From: Aphrophora alni
Lineage: Eukaryota; Arthropoda; Insecta; Hemiptera; Aphrophoridae
Reading direction: 5' to 3'
DNA: 64,000 nt
NCBI GenBank assembly: GCA_963513935.1
Contig: OY740767.1
Span: 151,658,431 to 151,722,430 of the forward strand
In this document: piece after piece, positions 58,443-64,000 of the stretch
Layout of the letters: every line of letters starts with the position of its first letter
Numbering within the stretch: the stretch's first letter is position 1
The notes under the pieces: generated by a model
Told to the model about the DNA's origin: nothing
Databases searched by the model: none
Seen by the model: the letters and a program-made list of their open reading frames with translations, nothing else
Made by a program: the position numbers and the translations under genes

Positions 58443-58570
58443 TTCCCCTTGTTGAAAGGAGGAAAACTTCTGTCATCATTGACATATAAAAAAGAAGAAA
58501 AGACTGTAAAATAGACACATAGCCTTTGAATACTCTAATAGCGTCAGGGTCAGAGGATAATTCAAATAGC
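58443..58570 (+). repeat. Dispersed repeat family D, copy 8 (5' part)
   Basis: Head TTCCCCTTGTTGAAAGGAGG, AAAACTTCTGTCATCATTGA, then AAGAAGAAAAGACTGTAAAATAGACAC and GAATACTCTAATAGCGTCAGGGTC-type body; the tail is missing. Confidence 0.65.
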
Positions 58571-59261
58571 CTATATTTTTAAATCTTGGCTATGTCATAT
58601 GTGTAGGCTATATATTTGTTTTTATTTGTTAACTTTAGTAGTCACAAAAAGATGTGAAAATATTAAAGGCAAATATAGCCCTAGCCTTTGTATTTGATCA
58701 CTGCAAGCGAATGGAATTCCCTCAACTTCAAGCAACAAACATGGTTGTATGTAAAGAACTCAATAAGATTTTATTGATTTTTATAAGTAGAACATTGATC
58801 CAAATTATAGTTAATAATAATTATTATTATTTACAATTAATTTTATGATTTTTGTTGATGGTAGGTAGGCCTACTTAATTATTTAAATTAATTTGCAGGC
58901 CTATAACTACTAAATTGAAACTAAATTTTCTTATTGCCTAAGAAGAAGCGCATATATTTTATTTTAATATTTGTTCTCCTTTATTGTTGGGGAATATCTG
59001 TCTGCTCTACAGTTTTAGAGGCCAGCTTTGCAGAACCAACTTTCACCTCTTGTGTGTGATTGACCTGAACTAGCAAGACATGAAGGGAAAACTTCTTTGT
59101 TTTGCACTAACTAACAGTAATAACCCAACATTGTCTTTCAGGTGTTTCACATTTCAGTTTAGCTCTGTATAACTAGGCCTTCTCTTTTAAAGAATACCTA
59201 ATAATGTGTAGATTGTTTATAAATTAGGGATATGTAGGCCCAAGTGGCTTGGTTTTTATTG

Positions 59262-59375
59262 AAGGGTTTTTCCTAAGTTGAAAAGCGAAAAATCTCTTGG
59301 TCCATATAAAGGAAGAAAAGAATATGAACAAGAGTTGGTCAAGAGAGCTGATAGGTAAAATCAAATCTTTCCTTA
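59262..59375 (+). repeat. Dispersed repeat family D, copy 9 (internally deleted)
   Basis: Head TTTTTCCTAAGTTGAAAAGCG, then AAGGAAGAAAAGAATATGAA joined directly to CAAGAGTTGGTCAAGAGAGC and TGATAGGTAAAATC. The GAATACT...CAGGGTC block is deleted. Confidence 0.6.
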
Positions 59376-59584
59376 TGGGGTAAGATCGAACTGCCTTTTG
59401 ATTAACCTATAGTCCAAGTCCCCTCGCCTCTCCCCCCCAGCTCCAGAGGAGGGGGTGTTGGTTAAAATTTTATAATATATAGGACTAGGTCTACGTAAAA
59501 ATTTTGTACAAAGTAAATGATTCCATAAAAATCACGTTTTTAGATCACTATGTTATTCTAAGTAAACTGTAACATATATATTTT

Positions 59585-59825
59585 TTAAATTGTAAACACT
59601 AAAGCCCCTACCTCAAGTTAAGTACAATAACACAAGTAAACTTTGGACAAAATTTATTAGCCTATGTTGTTACAGTTCTTTGATGTACATTTCGGTAACC
59701 AAGTTACTATCATCAGAGGGTTCTAAACTGTAATAAGATAGGCTAATAAATTTTTGCCAAAAGTTTATTTGTGTTGTGTTATTGACCTAACTTGTGGTAG
59801 GGGACTTAGTGTTTGCAATTTTAAA
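59585..59825. repeat. Foldback element, ~95-bp arms
   Basis: The left arm (59585-59680) contains AAACACTAAAGCCCCTACCT and TTTATTAGCCTAT. The right arm (59736-59825) is its reverse complement (ATAGGCTAATAAA, GGTAGGGGACTTAGTGTTTG), about 85% identical. The centre carries ACATTTCGGTAACC, AAGTTACTATCATCAGAGG, a CCGAAA...CATCAG core widespread in animal foldback elements. Confidence 0.8.
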
Positions 59826-60439
59826 ATTCACCACAGTGCTCATTGTAAGTTAAAAAATATATTTAGGCTATGGTAATTATTATTTGCCAGTAACAGACTT
59901 TCATAGTAGTTCCAATTTAAAATTTTGAAATCTTTAATAAAAAGCAGAAAGAATATTATCTTAAAAATTTATTTATTAAATTGAAAATTTCAACATGGAT
60001 TTTATCCTTTTATAAATGTTGGTGTTATTTTGCAAATTTCCTAATTAACTGAATTTACCTAAGACGTTTAGTAGTTAAAAAGTCTTTAACTTTAATTTCA
60101 AGAGCTTATTGGTTTGATGAATTCGATAGGGAGTCTTTTTTTTAATATAAAGAGATTCTTCCATCTGATCAATAGCTGTACTCCACTTCTAGTTTATGCT
60201 ATTTGTTCAAAGTTATTTACTTTGTCTATAATTTATAAATTCTGTTTAACCTCATCATTGTTGAGTATAGGTCTATCAGTATATTTTGGTCTGCGCCTAT
60301 TGACTTATTTTTTGACGTTGAAGAGAATTGCCAGGTAAAGAAGTTCAGGGAATAAGGGCTTTGTCAATTGGTTTACATTTGCTATTAAGATAATAGCATT
60401 CCATCTAACCGTGTTGAGGAAAATGAAGGTTGTTTTTGT

Positions 60440-60610
60440 TATGACGTCTTAACTCCATTACAACGTTGCAGGAATGGCAACGTCGCCTTTTGCACAGTTG
60501 GAGAGGTATAAAAAAAGGGTCTCAAGTCACCATAATTTCACAGCAATTCCACATCTTGTGGGAATCGTTTTATTACGTGACATGATGTGATGGATGCGGG
60601 GACGTTCCGC
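60440..60610. other. GC-richer segment with TATA-like box in spen intron 1
   Basis: Contains ATGACGTC, the hairpin ACGTTGC-AGGAATG-GCAACGT (60462-60482 region), and GTATAAAAAAAGG followed about 30 bases later by TCACAG. It could be an alternative promoter or a transposon piece. No coding seen. Confidence 0.3.
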
Positions 60611-63600
60611 AGTTGCTCGATTTATACACCACTTTTTATTTCAATAACTTGTTTCTATTTTTAGGATAATTTTATCTCCATTTCAAGTTCAATTTTATAC
60701 TGCGCTGTATTGCTTCCTGCATATTTAAAGTTTGTGTGAACGGAACTATTTTTTTCTTGAGTTCGAATTTCCTATTATGAATTTTTATACACGCTTAACT
60801 CTAGTATGACTGAACCGATTTTGATGAAACTTGGAATACTGTATACACATTTCGTTTAAAGTATAGAGTGAAACCAATTTTAGTGTTCATTTTATTGCGA
60901 AATTTATAATTTTATGATAAACTTTCCTCAACAAAATACAGATTTGTTCTGTGAATTTTTGTTTTTTCACCAAAAGTATTTTAAATAGGCCTAACCGTTT
61001 TCTTTTATAATACAGTTTATTCTTCTTTTTTTGGTGGTATAATAAGTGTTCTGAATCAATTTTTTTTTATTGCCTTCCTCCATTTTCAGTTATCCATATT
61101 GCACTGTTAAACCTATACACAAGTTCTTGTGTTCACACTTTGTTTTTGTAGGTTTAGATAAAGCGCAAACGTTTTATATTTAACAAAAAAGATTGGTTCT
61201 ACTAAAATTAAAACTTTAAAAAAAATGATGGCTTATTTAATGATTACATTTTATTTCATTTAATCTCCTGCCCTGAGGATCTGTATAGTTTTTGATAGAA
61301 ATCAATTTAATTATTAAAAATGATAACAATGAATACATAATAGTTAATTGTTGAAGAAATATGAAAATTTAAGTTACAAAATTATACATAAATAAAATCA
61401 TGGTGCATAACTTTTAGTATCTAAACACCAGTAGTTGTCTAAGGGTGTTTTTAAGGTTTTATTTCTAATTTGTTCATTATAACCGGATCTATATTAAAAT
61501 TTTTTCTAACAACTTAAGGTGTAATACTTTTTAAAGGGTTAAAAATTTAAATGTATAATTATATTTAAAACTTCTAAAATTAAAGTAGATATAAACAAAA
61601 TCACTTTTTCCCCCCTTTGTGTAACCTGTATTCTTTTTGTTTATATTTTACAGGAAGGTTATTTTTAAGGAACTTTATATGTAGAGACTAGGCTGCAATG
61701 TCTCAACTGTATATACATTGCTAAAGTTAATTAGTTTTAGGATCTGCCATCTTGCTAGGCAAGGAAGATTGATTATATTCTGACCGGAACCAACATCTGC
61801 AATAATGGCATAGTGGCAATTTTAATAATGATGGGTTTCAGTTTTTTCATGGATATAGTCCAATTAATTGAAGGCAGTTTATTTTAAATTTGGATGGTAA
61901 AAGAGAACACAGACTCTACATTGGCTCTTTAAGCAGAAAGGGACAATTCGATTTTTGGTTAAAAAACATTTGGTCTCTTCTATAATTTCTACTCCTGTAT
62001 TATTAGCGTTAAAATCAATAAAAAAAGGGTAACGTCATTTTATTCTGACTAAATCAAAATGTTCTGTATAAGCTTATTAAATATATATTTTTAAAACTTA
62101 CTTTATATTTGAAAGTTTGGTCTACTTGCAAAAGAACATGAGCCTATACAGTATTTACTTTTCTGTACAATGTTACAATCAAAGATAATCAAAAATTTAA
62201 CCTAACCTAAGCTAGGTGTTTTTTAATGTGAGTGATAGACCACCTTAAATAAGCATAAAAAAATTCTCTTTTGTAAATAATTTGTGTAAAGTACAACGGT
62301 TTTCCTTATACTAATTTAACAACAGCATGTTATTATCAAAAATGCATCAAGTCTGAGAATGTTATTTGATAATGACAGCCAATCTAAGGAATACATCTGG
62401 TATTTAGTTATTTCACACTTTGTGAACACAAGTATGCAAACTAACCACACACATGCATTCCAAATCTTACATTTTATTACAATAACAACTCTACAGCCTA
62501 TAGGCCTGCATTCCAAGGTTCTTACTTCCCTGTCATAAAAAGTCTTTGAATTACATAGCAGTAGGTCTAATTATCTAAAGAATTAAATTCCAAAAGTGCA
62601 GTTGTGTTTATTGTGCATGTCTAACGTATTAAATAAAGAAGTTTCAAAATTAACTCTCGCTTCACTTTTAAAAGGTTTGCAAGATGATGGAATTATATAT
62701 TATACATAGTGTTTAAATGTAATAGTGCTGTAGTTTTGAACTTTTGATTTACAAAGATGCTCAAAATCTTGTCAGAGATCTGTTTGGTACAGTCTCAAAC
62801 TGTTATAAAATCCACCAACTACTATAGAAATCGGCTGATCAGTGATGGCGTTATTTTCTGTTGGAATCCTGTTTTTGTAGGTTCATTTAGGCCTTCATTA
62901 AAAACTCTATTTCAGTCAAATATTTCCTTTGGTAGGCCTAGGAGTTTATGGTTTAACAGTATCAAGCCAAGCCTCTATTCAGAAAAACAATTAGACTGTA
63001 TGTTTGGGTATATAATTTCAATAATAAGAAATGTATCAGAGAAACTCTTTAGTTAAAATAATTTTTGTTTCTGTTTCATGTAGGCATATAAGTAGTTTAA
63101 AGACATTTTTGGGGAGTCGATGAAGATTGTTTTGATTAGTTACTAATTTGGTTTTGTAAATCAGTATGTCTATGTGGGGGGGGGGTGTTATTTTACAGCA
63201 TTTATTAAATAAATTATAAATAAAAAATGCAAGGTAGAATAAAACTCGGAACACAAGATCTCCCAAAAATTACGTTTACCTAATCAAACGCGTTTCAACA
63301 ACAAAGTAATATTATCTCACAAGTCCAGCTCAATATTTATTTTAAAAAATGTATGGGATAATTTGTTAATTTTAAGCTAATTTGAAAACACAGTTTTTAA
63401 TTGTTCACTAATGATTTTTGAAAAAAAAAAAAACATATACTTTTCACTAGCCCTAATTTGTGGTTGGAATTCCATAGTGATCAATTTGAGGAATATTTTG
63501 TGTTGCCATGCCCTTGACTGATCCAGTCTAATTAGTTTATTCATTGGCATCTGCCATCATGACTAGTCAAATAAATATTTTTGTAACTTTATTTCCTTGG

Positions 63601-64000
63601 AAGTATATTTGTGAATAACAAATTAGGTTATTTCTCTTGTTTGTGACCTTCATTGGATTGATTTAAATAATGTTATGAAATTTACCTTGACTTTTACAAG
63701 TCAAATCTGCTTAATACGGCCGCCATTTTTTTTAGATATTTTGTTCGTCGAACTTGCTTAAAATATTACAAAAATAAACTTTGTATTAGCTATCCAATTT
63801 CATCGGCAGAAAAGTTGAGGTTTTCAAATTTTGTTACGAGTGCCAGGATCAGTTCACGTTTCATGACTTTGTTTTTAGTTGTACAGGATGGATGATTCAA
63901 AAATATCTTGGTTTTGTTGTAACGACACAAAATAAGCGATTAAATCTATGAGGGAAGCAATTTACAAGCAAAATGGCTAAATGAAATTGTACATACTATG

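Larger units (their letters stand above)
56863..64000 (+). other. spen intron 1 (open at the right edge)
   Basis: No further exon was recognised. Contents: family D fragments at 58443-58570 and 59262-59375, a foldback at 59585-59825, a GC-richer segment at 60440-60610, and a transposon-like word at 60800-60850 (ACTGAACCGATTTTGATGAAAC), often seen in insect Helitron leaders. The rest is A+T-rich without supported features. Confidence 0.7.

Noticed and set aside
1..64000. CRISPR arrays, operons, tRNA genes
   Set aside because: Nothing with regularly spaced direct repeats or a tRNA cloverleaf was seen; the gene structure is eukaryotic.

Overview
The window is A+T-rich animal nuclear DNA. It has short exons in long introns, canonical GT/AG splice sites, and dense transposon remnants. 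The protein matches and the mix of elements (piggyBac, mariner, Helitron, Penelope-like, RNase H-bearing LINEs) point to an insect. A hemipteran-like genome is plausible, but I cannot fix the species from sequence alone.

Only two host genes are supported. The first is a complete five-exon gene on the + strand (25391-36327) for mitochondrial manganese superoxide dismutase (Sod2). It encodes 220 aa, all exon phases agree, and an AATAAA signal lies downstream. The second is the first coding exon of the split ends/SPEN RNA-binding corepressor (56780-56862, + strand). Its first intron runs off the right edge of the window, so it is longer than 7.1 kb. A consensus cAMP-response element lies about 165 bp upstream of the spen ATG.

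The rest is mobile or repeated DNA. 1-7.7 kb: a 430-bp near-perfect foldback, a piggyBac-type MITE, and sequence with little structure. 7.7-10.15 kb: a 2.4-kb Mutator-like element with ~250-bp terminal inverted repeats (TIRs), a perfect 9-bp target-site duplication (TSD) and reiterated internal modules. 12-19.5 kb: an old dispersed repeat interrupted by two 5'-truncated LINEs, each with a 13-bp TSD, then a Penelope-like pseudogene. 20.9-21.3 kb: a mariner-like remnant. 23.5-24.0 and 26.5-27.0 kb: two copies of a TIR transposon that has captured the 3' half of a 5S rRNA gene, including its internal control region; the second copy lies in Sod2 intron 1. 28-34 kb (Sod2 introns): a LINE inside a LINE, two TIR elements and a 64-bp-arm hairpin. 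39.7-40.1 kb: a foldback pair of the commonest dispersed repeat here. 41.2-47.3 kb: a decayed Helitron inserted in a decayed mariner. 49.4-52.1 kb: a whole piggyBac element with a broken transposase. 52-54 kb: LINE and mariner scraps. 54-64 kb: the spen promoter region and intron, with more dispersed repeats and a foldback.

The most unusual observations are the 5S-carrying transposon pair, the Mutator-like element whose internal tandem units repeat a module from its own TIRs, and the Helitron-in-mariner nest. All identifications come from reading the sequence. No database search was run.
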